NCBI GenBank assembly: GCA_958296045.1
Contig: CATQHT010000002.1
Span: forward strand, 62,001 to 126,000
DNA: 64,000 bases
Direction of reading: 5' to 3'
Origin: Rhodothermales bacterium
GTDB lineage: Bacteria > Bacteroidota > Rhodothermia > Rhodothermales > Bin80
Both the position numbers and the translations under genes were made by a program. Under the pieces are notes generated by a model, which was not told the DNA's origin, searched no databases, and saw only the letters and a program-made list of their open reading frames with translations. Positions 8,986 through 16,979 of this stretch are shown one piece after another; the stretch's first letter is position 1; each line of letters begins with the position of its first letter.

Positions 8986-10319
8986 AATTCAACCGGTTAT
9001 TGACGGCAGTTCTTTGTTTCGCGGTGGCGGCATTGCCCGCCTGCGCCTACCAGGATGCGTCACAGGGTGGTGGAGTGCGAAGCCTGCTAAGCGGAGTGAT
9101 CACGGTCAGCCCCGCGGTAGATCCCACGAAAGATTACCGCGGCTTTGAGGTGCTGGTGGCAGTGGACAATGACGGGGAGCCGGATACGCTCGGGTTTGCG
9201 GTCACTGACAGCACGGGTGCGTTTGCGATGGACATCGTTGCGCCTTCCCGCGGCCGATACATGCTCGTCATTAGCCGCCGCGGATCCATCTTGACGATGT
9301 CGGCACTGGCGGTCGCAGACAAGGATACCGCCACGGTGCGGGCGGTCTTTCCCATGGGCAGCAGGCCACTGAGGATCAGATCGATGGAGAACTCTGCATG
9401 GATGGCCTATGACAACACCACCGCGCAGCACCGTATTAGTCTCTTAAAGCTGGTGCAAGACGGGGAGTACGACGAGGAGAAAGCCGCGAACCTGATACGC
9501 CAGACCGGCACCATCCTGTGGGGCATGCAGGAGACGTTTCCGGGCACGATGGGCGCCGAATGGGCGGTAGCCGAAGCGGTCACGATGACTGCAAACTGGG
9601 ACGACTCACTGGCGGTGGACCGTGCACTACAGGTTTCTCCACTAAACCCCCGTTTTGTGGACGTGGCCCGTGCGGCCCGTGCGGCTCAGAGCCGCCTCGC
9701 AGGGCAGGAGGCAGCCATCGTGCTCTTGGAGCAGTTTGCGGCTCAGGCCGAGGAAGACCTGCAGCAAAGCACGCTCGAATTTGAGATTATCGCCGCGCAT
9801 CTTGACAGCGCGGAGCACGATGTTGCACTCGAGAAGGCCATCGCATTTAGGGACGAGCATGTGGGCACGCCCCAGGAGGAATGGGGTAAGCGAGCGATTT
9901 ATGAGCTCGAAAACCTTATTCCGGGCAAGCAGGCGCCGACATTTTCGCTGCGCGACTTGAGCGGCGATGCACTGGTACTAGAAGACCTTCGCGGCAGCTA
10001 TGTGCTGCTGGAATTCTACGATCCGCAGGATGATGCCTATGAGCGCGAGATGCCGGGACGTGCAGCGCTGGCCGAAAGTGTTGCGGACCTACGGATCATA
10101 TCGATCTCTATGGCGCCGGACAGCCTGATAACCGAAGCCTTCTTTGATTCGCGCGATGTGCCCGGGACGCATGCTATACGGCCGCCGGGCTTGGCGCCGT
10201 TGTACAACGTGAACGTGCTGCCCACGCGGTTTCTGATCGATGCGGAGGGCAGGATAATAGCTAAGTATGTCGGTAGCGCGATGGCCGCCATCTACGACGA
10301 TCTGGTGGGCATCCCGTAG
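8982..10319 (+). CDS. TlpA-like thioredoxin-fold lipoprotein without redox cysteines
   Basis: 445 residues, ATG overlapping the gatB stop (ATGA). The N-terminus is an export signal with a plausible lipobox L-P-A-C (Cys21). Residues about 40-130 look like a DUF4369-type beta domain, the middle is helical, and about 310-445 is a thioredoxin/AhpC-TSA fold: PGKQAPTFSLRDLSG, then GSYVLLEFYDPQDDAYEREMP, and the cis-proline segment LPTRFLIDAEG. In TlpA/ResA proteins the LLEFY strand is followed by WCxxC; here the place is taken by DPQDDAYE, so no disulfide chemistry is possible at that site. Likely anchored in the envelope. A binding or scaffold role is inference. Confidence 0.75.
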   Translation: MKFNRLLTAVLCFAVAALPACAYQDASQGGGVRSLLSGVITVSPAVDPTKDYRGFEVLVAVDNDGEPDTLGFAVTDSTGAFAMDIVAPSRGRYMLVISRRGSILTMSALAVADKDTATVRAVFPMGSRPLRIRSMENSAWMAYDNTTAQHRISLLKLVQDGEYDEEKAANLIRQTGTILWGMQETFPGTMGAEWAVAEAVTMTANWDDSLAVDRALQVSPLNPRFVDVARAARAAQSRLAGQEAAIVLLEQFAAQAEEDLQQSTLEFEIIAAHLDSAEHDVALEKAIAFRDEHVGTPQEEWGKRAIYELENLIPGKQAPTFSLRDLSGDALVLEDLRGSYVLLEFYDPQDDAYEREMPGRAALAESVADLRIISISMAPDSLITEAFFDSRDVPGTHAIRPPGLAPLYNVNVLPTRFLIDAEGRIIAKYVGSAMAAIYDDLVGIP

Positions 10320-10419
10320 CATGGGTTTTGCCTGCCCGGATACGTCGCGGTCGTGGGTGCAAACGTGGCATGCCCGGTCGCACTGGGGACTAGCACTTGG
10401 CGCAATCCCTTCGACCCCC

Positions 10420-10647
10420 TCATATACCTCCAGTACCGATACCTCCACAAATGGGCCCGAAGCCCGAGACACAGATGCCGCATATGATTTTGCGCCAGTA
10501 ATAAAAGCTGCCCTCCAATATGCCGTGCGCCACGCAAAGTGCCTTCAGACCCTGCGGTCCGCGTAAAAGGCGCTTCACCAGCGGAAACATGTCCTGCGCA
10601 CTGCGCCGTAACAATGCCATTGCACTCCCCAATGGTGCGAGCTTCAA
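10420..10647 (-). pseudogene. IS66-family accessory protein (TnpA/OrfA-like) remnant
   Basis: A short minus-strand frame contains MFPLVKRLLRGPQGLKALC followed by AHGILEGSFYYWRKI. This matches the N-terminal helix-turn-helix of IS66 accessory proteins, whose mark is an AFC..HG...STFYYW segment. The downstream part runs into glycine-rich out-of-family sequence, so only the first third survives. A separate IS66 transposase C-terminus lies on the plus strand at 21971-22216. No terminal repeats are visible here. Confidence 0.5.
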
Positions 10648-10822
10648 TCACTTCCGGCCTGCTCGCACCTTCAGCGTCAACATCGGCGACCTATGGGGTA
10701 AGCTGGACAAGAGAGTATTGGATCGTTTCGAACAGGCCTTCAAGGCTCTCAACGAGCTGTTGTAGATGGCAGCAGATCGTTGAGGCGTCACACGGAGCGA
10801 GACCCACGTTGGAGAGTCGTCT
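10648..10822. other. Intergenic stretch with an unassigned coding-like fragment
   Basis: Between the IS66 relic and the AlbA_2 gene. A plus-strand frame ending at 10765 reads RTFSVNIGDLWGKLDKRVLD then RFEQAFKALNELL, which looks like the helical end of a protein. A PemK/MazF-like toxin tail was considered but is too weak to call. No promoter or RNA structure recognised. Confidence 0.25.
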
Positions 10823-12238
10823 ATGGGGCTTGAGGAGATAGTAGCGTTAGCCACTGGACGCGAATCCGAGACGCTGGAGTTCAAGCGTACAACGGGAACG
10901 CGTCGTGAGGCGGCAGCCACTGTGTGCGCCATGCTCAATCACCGTGGCGGGCACGTGCTGTTCGGTGTGACGCGGGAAGGAGCTGTTGTCGGCCAGCATG
11001 TGAGTGACCGCACGATGGAGGAGGTGAGCGCCGAGATCCAGAGGATCGATCCGCCAGCTTTTCCAGAGATTGGGCGCGTCCGTGTCGATGGAGAGCTCGA
11101 GGTCATTGCGATCAGCGTGAATCTAGGGGCCGCACGGCCGTACCGGTACCGAGGGGACGCCTGGCGCCGGGTCGGCAACACGACGATAACCATGTCCGCC
11201 GAGGAGTACAACCGGATGCTCTTCGAGCGGATGCATAGCGAGCAGCGGTGGGAGAACCAGCCCGCCATCGGATGGACGGTCGAGGACTTAGATGTGGCCG
11301 AGATTCGCAACACCGTGGCGGAGGCGGTGCGAATCGGCCGGCTGAACGAGCCGGGCAGCCGAAAGCCGGAGAACTTGCTCCGCGGGCTCGGTCTGGTCCG
11401 CGACGGCGTCCTGTTCCGCGCGGCGGCGGTGTTGTTCGGAAACTCAGAGCGTCTCGAATTCGAGTTACCGCAATGCCTGCTTCGGATAGCTCATTTCCGG
11501 GGCGTTGACCGAAGCGAATTCTTGGACAACCGGCAGGTCAATGGCAACGCGTTCGTGCTGCTCTCGCATGCCCTTCGCTTTCTGCGCGACACGCTTCCAA
11601 TTGCTAGCCGGTTCGAATCGGGCCGCATCCAGCGTATCGACGAGCCGCTCTACCCGCCTATTGCGACACGAGAAGCAGTGGCTAACGCCCTGTGCCACCG
11701 GGATTATGCACTAGGCGGTGGTTCGGTGGGACTCGCGGTGTACGACGACCGCCTCGAGGTCACGTCGACCGGTTTGCTACATTTCGGCCTGACTCCAGCG
11801 GCGCTGTTTGGGCCGCACGAGTCGAGGCCGTGGAATCCGTTGATTGCCCGCACGTTCTACCGGCGCGGCATCATTGAGGAGTGGGGGCGGGGAACGCTCA
11901 AGATGGCCGAGCTGGCTACTTCCGCCGGATTGCCACGGCCCACGATCGAGGAACGCGGCGACTGTGTAACAGTTTGCTTCCGACATGGGCAGGTCGTGCC
12001 GTCGCGACGCATCGGCCACGACTTGATCGAACGGCAAAAAGTGATTCTTACCTTGTTGGATCGAACGGACGATGGCTTAGCACTGCGTGAGATACATGCC
12101 CAGTTGGCTCTACAGACCAGCGAACGCCAAGTAAAAAGGGCGTTGGCGGCGTTGAGGAAGCGTGGGCTGGCGGTGTCTACCGGTCGCGGTCCAGCGGCGC
12201 GATGGCGACGCACGTCCAAGTCTGTCGAGGATGAATGA
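10823..12238 (+). CDS. AlbA_2 domain / GHKL ATPase-fold putative transcriptional regulator
   Basis: 471 residues. The N-terminal domain (about 1-130) is the AlbA_2 (Schlafen AAA_4) type: RESETLEFKR, then NHRGGHVLFGVTREG. About 190-380 is the HATPase_c_4-like module with PIATREAVANALCHRDY, VYDDRLEVTSTG and RGIIEEWGRGTLKM. The C-terminal 70 residues look like a winged helix (LIERQKVILTLL ... SERQVKRALAALRKRGLA). Such proteins are usually called ATP-binding putative DNA-binding regulators and often occur in accessory regions; no specific target is known. It sits alone between an IS66 relic and an 11-bp tandem repeat, which suggests horizontal acquisition. Confidence 0.8.
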   Translation: MGLEEIVALATGRESETLEFKRTTGTRREAAATVCAMLNHRGGHVLFGVTREGAVVGQHVSDRTMEEVSAEIQRIDPPAFPEIGRVRVDGELEVIAISVNLGAARPYRYRGDAWRRVGNTTITMSAEEYNRMLFERMHSEQRWENQPAIGWTVEDLDVAEIRNTVAEAVRIGRLNEPGSRKPENLLRGLGLVRDGVLFRAAAVLFGNSERLEFELPQCLLRIAHFRGVDRSEFLDNRQVNGNAFVLLSHALRFLRDTLPIASRFESGRIQRIDEPLYPPIATREAVANALCHRDYALGGGSVGLAVYDDRLEVTSTGLLHFGLTPAALFGPHESRPWNPLIARTFYRRGIIEEWGRGTLKMAELATSAGLPRPTIEERGDCVTVCFRHGQVVPSRRIGHDLIERQKVILTLLDRTDDGLALREIHAQLALQTSERQVKRALAALRKRGLAVSTGRGPAARWRRTSKSVEDE

Positions 12239-12254
12239 GTTCCGTAAGGGCCTT

Positions 12255-12299
12255 AGGGGTCTTATAGGGGGTCTTATAGGGGTCTTATAGGGGTCTTAT
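12255..12299. repeat. Tandem 11-bp repeat, four copies
   Basis: Four head-to-tail copies of AGGGGTCTTAT at 12255, 12266, 12278 and 12289; the second has one extra G. It lies 17 bases after the AlbA_2-type gene. No dyad symmetry that would make a terminator. Confidence 0.9.
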
Positions 12300-12518
12300 T
12301 AGTCCGCCTTTGTCACTGGTAGTGAGATGAGAGGTCAGGCCTCCCATGTTCCCGGTTTAAGGAGCATTTTTTTCGGGGGTGGGCGCGCCATTAGGAGTAT
12401 TGAAGAATAACCCGCATTACGGGCTAGGAATGGCATCGTAGCCTTACTTTTACGTTTAGATGGCCAACACGGCGCGCAGCCAAAGAGCCAGAGACAGGAA
12501 CGATAAGGTGCACAAGAG
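12300..12518. other. Intergenic region upstream of tpiA
   Basis: 219 bases between the tandem repeat and tpiA. It contains a T-run (12367-12373) and AT-rich patches but no coding frame or RNA that I recognise. It presumably holds the tpiA promoter. Confidence 0.4.
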
Positions 12519-13280
12519 ATGCTGATTGCAGGCAACTGGAAGATGAATACGGACGCTGCTACGGCATCAGAGCTGGCGAGAGATGTCTTAGCGGCAATAG
12601 GGGATGCTGGCGATGTACAGGTGGCGCTCTGTCCGCCGTTCGTTCACCTGGGCACCGTGGGTAGCGTCGTGCAGGGCACGCCCCTGCGCCTGGGAGCGCA
12701 GAACATGCACAGCGAAGAAAAAGGGGCGTTCACTGGAGAAATCAGCGCACCGATGCTTGCCTCTGTAGGATGCCATTACGTGATCCTCGGACACTCCGAA
12801 CGCAGACAGCAGTATGGCGAAACCAACGCATTGGTCAATGCCAAGGTGCGGCAGGCCCTCGCGCACGGGCTGAGCCCGATAGTCTGTGTCGGCGAGTCGC
12901 TGTCTGACCGAAAGGCGGGCCGCCAGAACAAGGTGGTGGGGTCGCAGGTGCTAGAAGCGCTCGCAGGCGTGCGCGATGTCGCACGCCTTGTTATTGCCTA
13001 TGAGCCCGTGTGGGCGATCGGAACCGGCCGGACGGCCACTCCGCAGGAGGCGGACAAGATGCATGCATGGATCCGCAGCCTTCTGTCACGCATGTGGCAG
13101 GGTACCGTTGCTAAGCGGGTGCCGCTCCTCTATGGCGGTAGCATGAAGCCCTCCAATGCGCTGGATCTCCTCCGCCAGTGGGATGTGGATGGTGGCCTTA
13201 TCGGAGGCGCTAGCCTGATGGCGGACAGCTTTGCTGCTATCGTACGCGCAGGCCAAAAAGCGGTAGCAACAGCGTTCTAG
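12519..13280 (+). CDS. tpiA: Triosephosphate isomerase
   Basis: 253 residues, the usual length. Substrate lysine in AGNWKMN at the N-terminus, catalytic histidine in ILGHSERRQQYGE, catalytic glutamate in AYEPVWAIGTGRTAT, and the phosphate-binding LLYGGSMKPSN and GLIGGASL loops are all present. It interconverts dihydroxyacetone phosphate and glyceraldehyde 3-phosphate in the cytoplasm. Its TAG is shared with the convergent fmdB-like gene through a CTAG palindrome at 13277-13280. Confidence 0.97.
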   Translation: MLIAGNWKMNTDAATASELARDVLAAIGDAGDVQVALCPPFVHLGTVGSVVQGTPLRLGAQNMHSEEKGAFTGEISAPMLASVGCHYVILGHSERRQQYGETNALVNAKVRQALAHGLSPIVCVGESLSDRKAGRQNKVVGSQVLEALAGVRDVARLVIAYEPVWAIGTGRTATPQEADKMHAWIRSLLSRMWQGTVAKRVPLLYGGSMKPSNALDLLRQWDVDGGLIGGASLMADSFAAIVRAGQKAVATAF

Positions 13281-13612
13281 GCCGCCTGGGACTTATCACC
13301 AGGAGCGTCCTCCGTGGCCGTCGCTTGGCTGTCAGATGAGGTGGCCGAATCCTTGTCGCCCTTATCGCCCCTATCGCTCTTGTCGCCCTTGGTCTGGGCA
13401 TGCTGACCGTCTTCGCCCTCCAGTGCACTGGGACGCCGGCCATAGTCCGTCTTGTAAAAGCCCGAACCCTTCAGTATGAATCCCGTGCCTCCAGAAATGA
13501 CGCGGCGGACCCGCTGCTGCGTAGTAGGGCACGCGGTGAGCGCGTCGGCCGTGATGCGCTGGAAACATTCAAAGGTGGTGCCGTCTTCGCGGCGGTAAAC
13601 ATACGTCGGCAT
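13277..13612 (-). CDS. FmdB-family small protein lacking zinc-ribbon cysteines
   Basis: 111 residues from the ATG at 13612 (MPTYVYRREDGTTFE). The body follows the FmdB/CxxC_CXXC_SSSS family closely (FQRITADAL, RRVISGGTGFILKGSGFYKTDY), but three of the four ribbon cysteines are missing: the first pair is replaced by REDGTT, and the second site reads CPTT. The last 40 residues are a charged low-complexity tail rich in Lys, Asp, Ser and Ala. Function is unknown; the canonical family is a regulatory or zinc-ribbon protein. It converges on tpiA with a shared CTAG stop. Confidence 0.8.
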   Translation of the reverse strand: MPTYVYRREDGTTFECFQRITADALTACPTTQQRVRRVISGGTGFILKGSGFYKTDYGRRPSALEGEDGQHAQTKGDKSDRGDKGDKDSATSSDSQATATEDAPGDKSQAA

Positions 13613-13674
13613 GGCCAGTGGCGCTCTTGTCGTGGGCGGCCGGATATGCATGGCGCCGCCACCGGTTCCGCCTA

Positions 13675-14862
13675 TTAACGCTCGGACCCGCCTAACGCCA
13701 TAAAAGCCAAGTCCGCCAACAATGGGCGCACTTGGCTGATAAGCGGATTTTCGCGCGTCGGATACACGCGGTTAGTCAGCAAGACCACAAAGATGCCGGT
13801 ATCAGGATCAATCCATATCGAGGTGCCCGTGAAACCGGTGTGCCCGAAGCTGCGCGGCCCGAAATACTCGCCAGAAGACGACGGCTTATCACGGCTCTTG
13901 GTGTCCCAGCCCAGCGCACGTGAAGACATCATAGTATCGACCACCGTAGTGAACAGGTCCACCGTGGTTGAATCCAGAAACGGCTCGCCCTCATAGCGTC
14001 CGCTCTGTGCCATAAGGCTGGCAAAGCGCGCCACATCGCGGGCACTGGCAAAGAGTCCCGCATGCCCGGCGGTACCGCCCAAAAGCCAGGCATTCTCGTC
14101 ATGCACCTCGCCCTGCACCAGCCGGTGCCGGAAATAGTCATCTCTCTCCGTAGGTACCACAGCAGGGTCGGACACACCCGTGCTGCGAAATCCCGTCGCG
14201 GCCATCCCCAGAGGCTCAAAGATGTGCTCCCGGGCATACGCGGAAAACTCCTGACCGGTGATCGCTTCTAGTACCAGCACCAGCACGATCATGCTGAAGT
14301 CGCTGTACCTGTACTGCTGGCTAGGTGCCGAGTCCAGCGGGATAGCGAAGATGGAATCCACCACCGCTTGGCGTGTCCGCACACCTTCGGCATAGAATGT
14401 CCTAAACGGAGTGAATCCCGCGGTGTGGGTCAAGAGCTGCCTGACGGTGATGTCGGCCTTTTCTGGGTTGTCGAACGAGGGGAGGTACGATTGTACCGTC
14501 GAATCAAGGTCCAGACGGTCCTGCTCATACAGCTGCATCGCCGCCGTAGTGGTGGCAATCACCTTGGTGAGTGACGCCAGATCGAACACGGAACGCGGCG
14601 TCACAGGACGATCCGACTCGTAGGTATAGGTCCCGTATCCGGTCAGCTTGTGCACTTGGTCGTACTGGCCGATGGCGACGGCAGCCCCGGGGAAGGCGCC
14701 GCGCTTGATAAACCGCTCAACAAGCGCATCAACACGCGCAAATATGCGGGTCGTATCAACGCCAGCCGACATATTTGTGCCTATAGTCGCACTAGGGGTT
14801 TTGCAGGTCGACCATGCTACCAGCGCGGCTGCGCTGAGCAGAAAATATCGGGCAATAGGCAT
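13675..14862 (-). CDS. Serine hydrolase, beta-lactamase/class C PBP-like (envelope)
   Basis: 395 residues from ATG 14862, which starts a signal peptide (MPIARYFLLSAAALVAWSTC, perhaps lipid-modified at that cysteine). The beta-lactamase-related serine hydrolase fold is evident: the SxxK motif in DLASLTKVIATT, the Y-S-D variant of the second motif in YRYSDFSM, and HTGFTGTSIWIDP as the third. These enzymes act on peptidoglycan peptides or small esters outside the cytoplasm. An upstream in-frame ATG (14928) would give 22 extra hydrophilic residues and is not favoured. Divergent from the ferredoxin gene. Confidence 0.85.
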   Translation of the reverse strand: MPIARYFLLSAAALVAWSTCKTPSATIGTNMSAGVDTTRIFARVDALVERFIKRGAFPGAAVAIGQYDQVHKLTGYGTYTYESDRPVTPRSVFDLASLTKVIATTTAAMQLYEQDRLDLDSTVQSYLPSFDNPEKADITVRQLLTHTAGFTPFRTFYAEGVRTRQAVVDSIFAIPLDSAPSQQYRYSDFSMIVLVLVLEAITGQEFSAYAREHIFEPLGMAATGFRSTGVSDPAVVPTERDDYFRHRLVQGEVHDENAWLLGGTAGHAGLFASARDVARFASLMAQSGRYEGEPFLDSTTVDLFTTVVDTMMSSRALGWDTKSRDKPSSSGEYFGPRSFGHTGFTGTSIWIDPDTGIFVVLLTNRVYPTRENPLISQVRPLLADLAFMALGGSER

Positions 14863-14940
14863 GAGAGGCGCAGGTTTTGTAAATTCTAGCGTGTGACCTG
14901 ACCCAGCGCTGCAATCTATCAAATTCATTTGTCTCGATCC

Positions 14941-15321
14941 ATGTATACCGTCAACGTGAAGGGAGGCTCAAAGATCAGGGTAGCCGAAGGGCGGCGCCTA
15001 GCGATCGCAGTGGAAGACTCCGGTACCGAGATCGGACACCGATGCGGCGGCTATGCCCGATGCACTACCTGCCGCGTGGAGTTTGCTAAAGGCGAGCCTG
15101 AACACTTTTCGCGTGCCGAATATGAAAAGCTCAAAGACCGCAAACTGCTAGGCTCGGTTCGCCTCGCATGCCAGATCGTCGTGGACGGTGATATGACGGT
15201 ACGGCCGCTGATGACCGTTCCTGAGATGGGTTGGGCCGATCCCGGCCCGCCGCTGGAAGAAACCGTGACGCCGGAGCCCGACTGGATTACGCCGCCCGGC
15301 TCATCACCAGACAAAGTCTGA
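14941..15321 (+). CDS. 2Fe-2S ferredoxin (plant/adrenodoxin-type fold)
   Basis: 126 residues from ATG 14941 (MYTVNVKGG). Four cluster cysteines are in the expected spacing: CGGYARCTTC (C-x5-C-x2-C) and a fourth in VRLACQI. The fold is the beta-grasp 2Fe-2S domain, an electron carrier in the cytoplasm. A proline-rich tail (DPGPPLEETVTPEPDW) follows the domain. The last 18 bases overlap the 3' end of the convergent HerA-like gene. The redox partner is not evident from neighbours. Confidence 0.9.
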   Translation: MYTVNVKGGSKIRVAEGRRLAIAVEDSGTEIGHRCGGYARCTTCRVEFAKGEPEHFSRAEYEKLKDRKLLGSVRLACQIVVDGDMTVRPLMTVPEMGWADPGPPLEETVTPEPDWITPPGSSPDKV

Positions 15322-16971
15322 GTCCTCGTCGTTAATGACGGACTTTCCTTCGCCCACGGCATCAAAGAAGGTCTGATCATAGGTCCTAGAGCGGATCAGC
15401 ATGGGCATGGGGGTCGCGTGCCCCAGTAGCAACGCCTGCTGCTTGGCATCAATAGTGGCCAGGATGTTGCGTAGGCTGCTGCTGTTGCGCTCTCCTACCA
15501 GTACCGCGGCGATATCCTTGTCATCGCTGAGCTGCGCGACAAGCTTCGTGCCGATCTGACTGAGCACCTCGTCATCAATGGCACTCGGGCGCTGGTCGAC
15601 CACCAGGAGGGAGACAAAGTACTTTCGCATCTCCCGGGCGATCTTGCCAAATGGCGTCTCATGCGCCACGCCCTTCGATAGAAATTTGTGGGCCTCCTCA
15701 ATAGTGATCATGAGTGGCCGGGGCTTGTTGCCCCTGGTGCGCCGATACTCGTTGGCCTTCTTTTCGTATTGATCCCTGATGCGGCGCGTTACCACGTTGG
15801 CCACCAGAAGGTAGACCTGGATGTCACTGAAGCGACCGAACTCAAAGACGACCGACTTGCCGCGGTCCAGGTAGCCAAGGAGGCGGTCAAGGATGTCTAC
15901 CGCCTGTTTTGATTTGGAAGACTCCGTGCTGAAGAAGCTGTTGCGCGCCAGCACGCGCAACTTGCGGTATAGCGCCCCCAGTGCTCCCTCGTGGGCGCCG
16001 ACGAGGTTTGCCAGCTCCTCCTGCGCTTCCTTGCCGTCGGCCTTGAGCAGCTCCACCAGCCACTGCTTCCGGTATCGCTTGTATAGCGCATGGCACACCT
16101 CTTCGGCGGTGGAGGTGAGGTTCAGCGCGTCCCGGAGCGGAAGGATATCGCCAGGAAGGATCTGGTCCGCATACAGGGTCACCACCTGATCCGCGCTGCT
16201 GCCCCGGTCCCGCGTGCCCTGCGGATCGAGTGAAAAGATCACCACCTTCGATGGAAATAGGTCCCGCAACCCCTTCAGAAAAACAGGCTGCCCTCCCGAC
16301 TCCTGCTCCTGCAGAACCACGTCTCCATACTCCGAATGCATATCGAAGATGAGGTTGACGGCCATGCCAGAGCGGATCAGGCCGCACAACAGGAGGCGCG
16401 TCAGAAAGGTCTTGCCGGTGCCCGTCTTGCCAAACACTGCATTGGATCGCTCCACGAACCGTTTCATGTTCAGACACAGCGCGATCCCATCCATACCTAA
16501 CGGCGAACCAATTGCGAAATAGGTGCGCCCGTCTTCGTGCGTCTCGTGTCCGAAGATGCGTACCACATCGTCATCGCTTGCGTGAGCTACGCTGGAGAAG
16601 TGCGCTGGCACCGTCTTGACCGCCCGCGGCTCCGCATCGGTCAGCTCTGGATGGTCGTGGTTCTCTAGCATCAGCATCGGATGCAGCTGCACCTTAGCAT
16701 AGGCTGCCGTGCCCTCCATCACACGACGCAAGAGCCGATCGTCCGGGCCAGGCGGATACAGCAGGACGTTCTCGTTCGTAGCGGCGATAGTGACGTCGGT
16801 GATTAGCGAAAAGAAATCAAACCGGTGGCCCTGGATCACGACAAACGTGCCGGCTTTGACGTCTTCCACAGACACTCCGGCCGCAAGCTTCATTTCCACG
16901 CCCTGACTTAGCGAGCCGTGTGTGATGATGCCGACCTGTTCAGACCGGTCGGCGGGACGGGGGTCGGCCAT
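15304..16971 (-). CDS. HerA-like DUF87 ATPase
   Basis: 555 residues. The N-terminal region (about 10-120) is a HAS-barrel-like beta domain (GIITHGSLSQGVEMKL, GTFVVIQGHRFDFFSLITDV). The motor domain has Walker A GKTGTGKT near residue 185 and Walker B LMITIEEAHKFL near 410, followed by the HerA-type ending (QIGTKLVAQLSDDKDIAAVL, then LLLGHATPMPMLIRSRTY). HerA family members are hexameric DNA translocases, working with NurA in end resection or in defence systems. No NurA or other partner is seen here. It begins 8 bases after rlmN on the same strand, so the two are probably cotranscribed. Confidence 0.85.
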   Translation of the reverse strand: MADPRPADRSEQVGIITHGSLSQGVEMKLAAGVSVEDVKAGTFVVIQGHRFDFFSLITDVTIAATNENVLLYPPGPDDRLLRRVMEGTAAYAKVQLHPMLMLENHDHPELTDAEPRAVKTVPAHFSSVAHASDDDVVRIFGHETHEDGRTYFAIGSPLGMDGIALCLNMKRFVERSNAVFGKTGTGKTFLTRLLLCGLIRSGMAVNLIFDMHSEYGDVVLQEQESGGQPVFLKGLRDLFPSKVVIFSLDPQGTRDRGSSADQVVTLYADQILPGDILPLRDALNLTSTAEEVCHALYKRYRKQWLVELLKADGKEAQEELANLVGAHEGALGALYRKLRVLARNSFFSTESSKSKQAVDILDRLLGYLDRGKSVVFEFGRFSDIQVYLLVANVVTRRIRDQYEKKANEYRRTRGNKPRPLMITIEEAHKFLSKGVAHETPFGKIAREMRKYFVSLLVVDQRPSAIDDEVLSQIGTKLVAQLSDDKDIAAVLVGERNSSSLRNILATIDAKQQALLLGHATPMPMLIRSRTYDQTFFDAVGEGKSVINDEDSDFVW

Positions 16972-16979
16972 GGCGCGGA

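Noticed and set aside
10520-10765. A PemK/MazF-type toxin end (LWGKLDKRVLD)
   Set aside because: Only a short helical tail resembles it; no upstream toxin core is found in any frame.
12255-12299. A miniature CRISPR array
   Set aside because: The 11-bp units are directly adjacent with no spacers.
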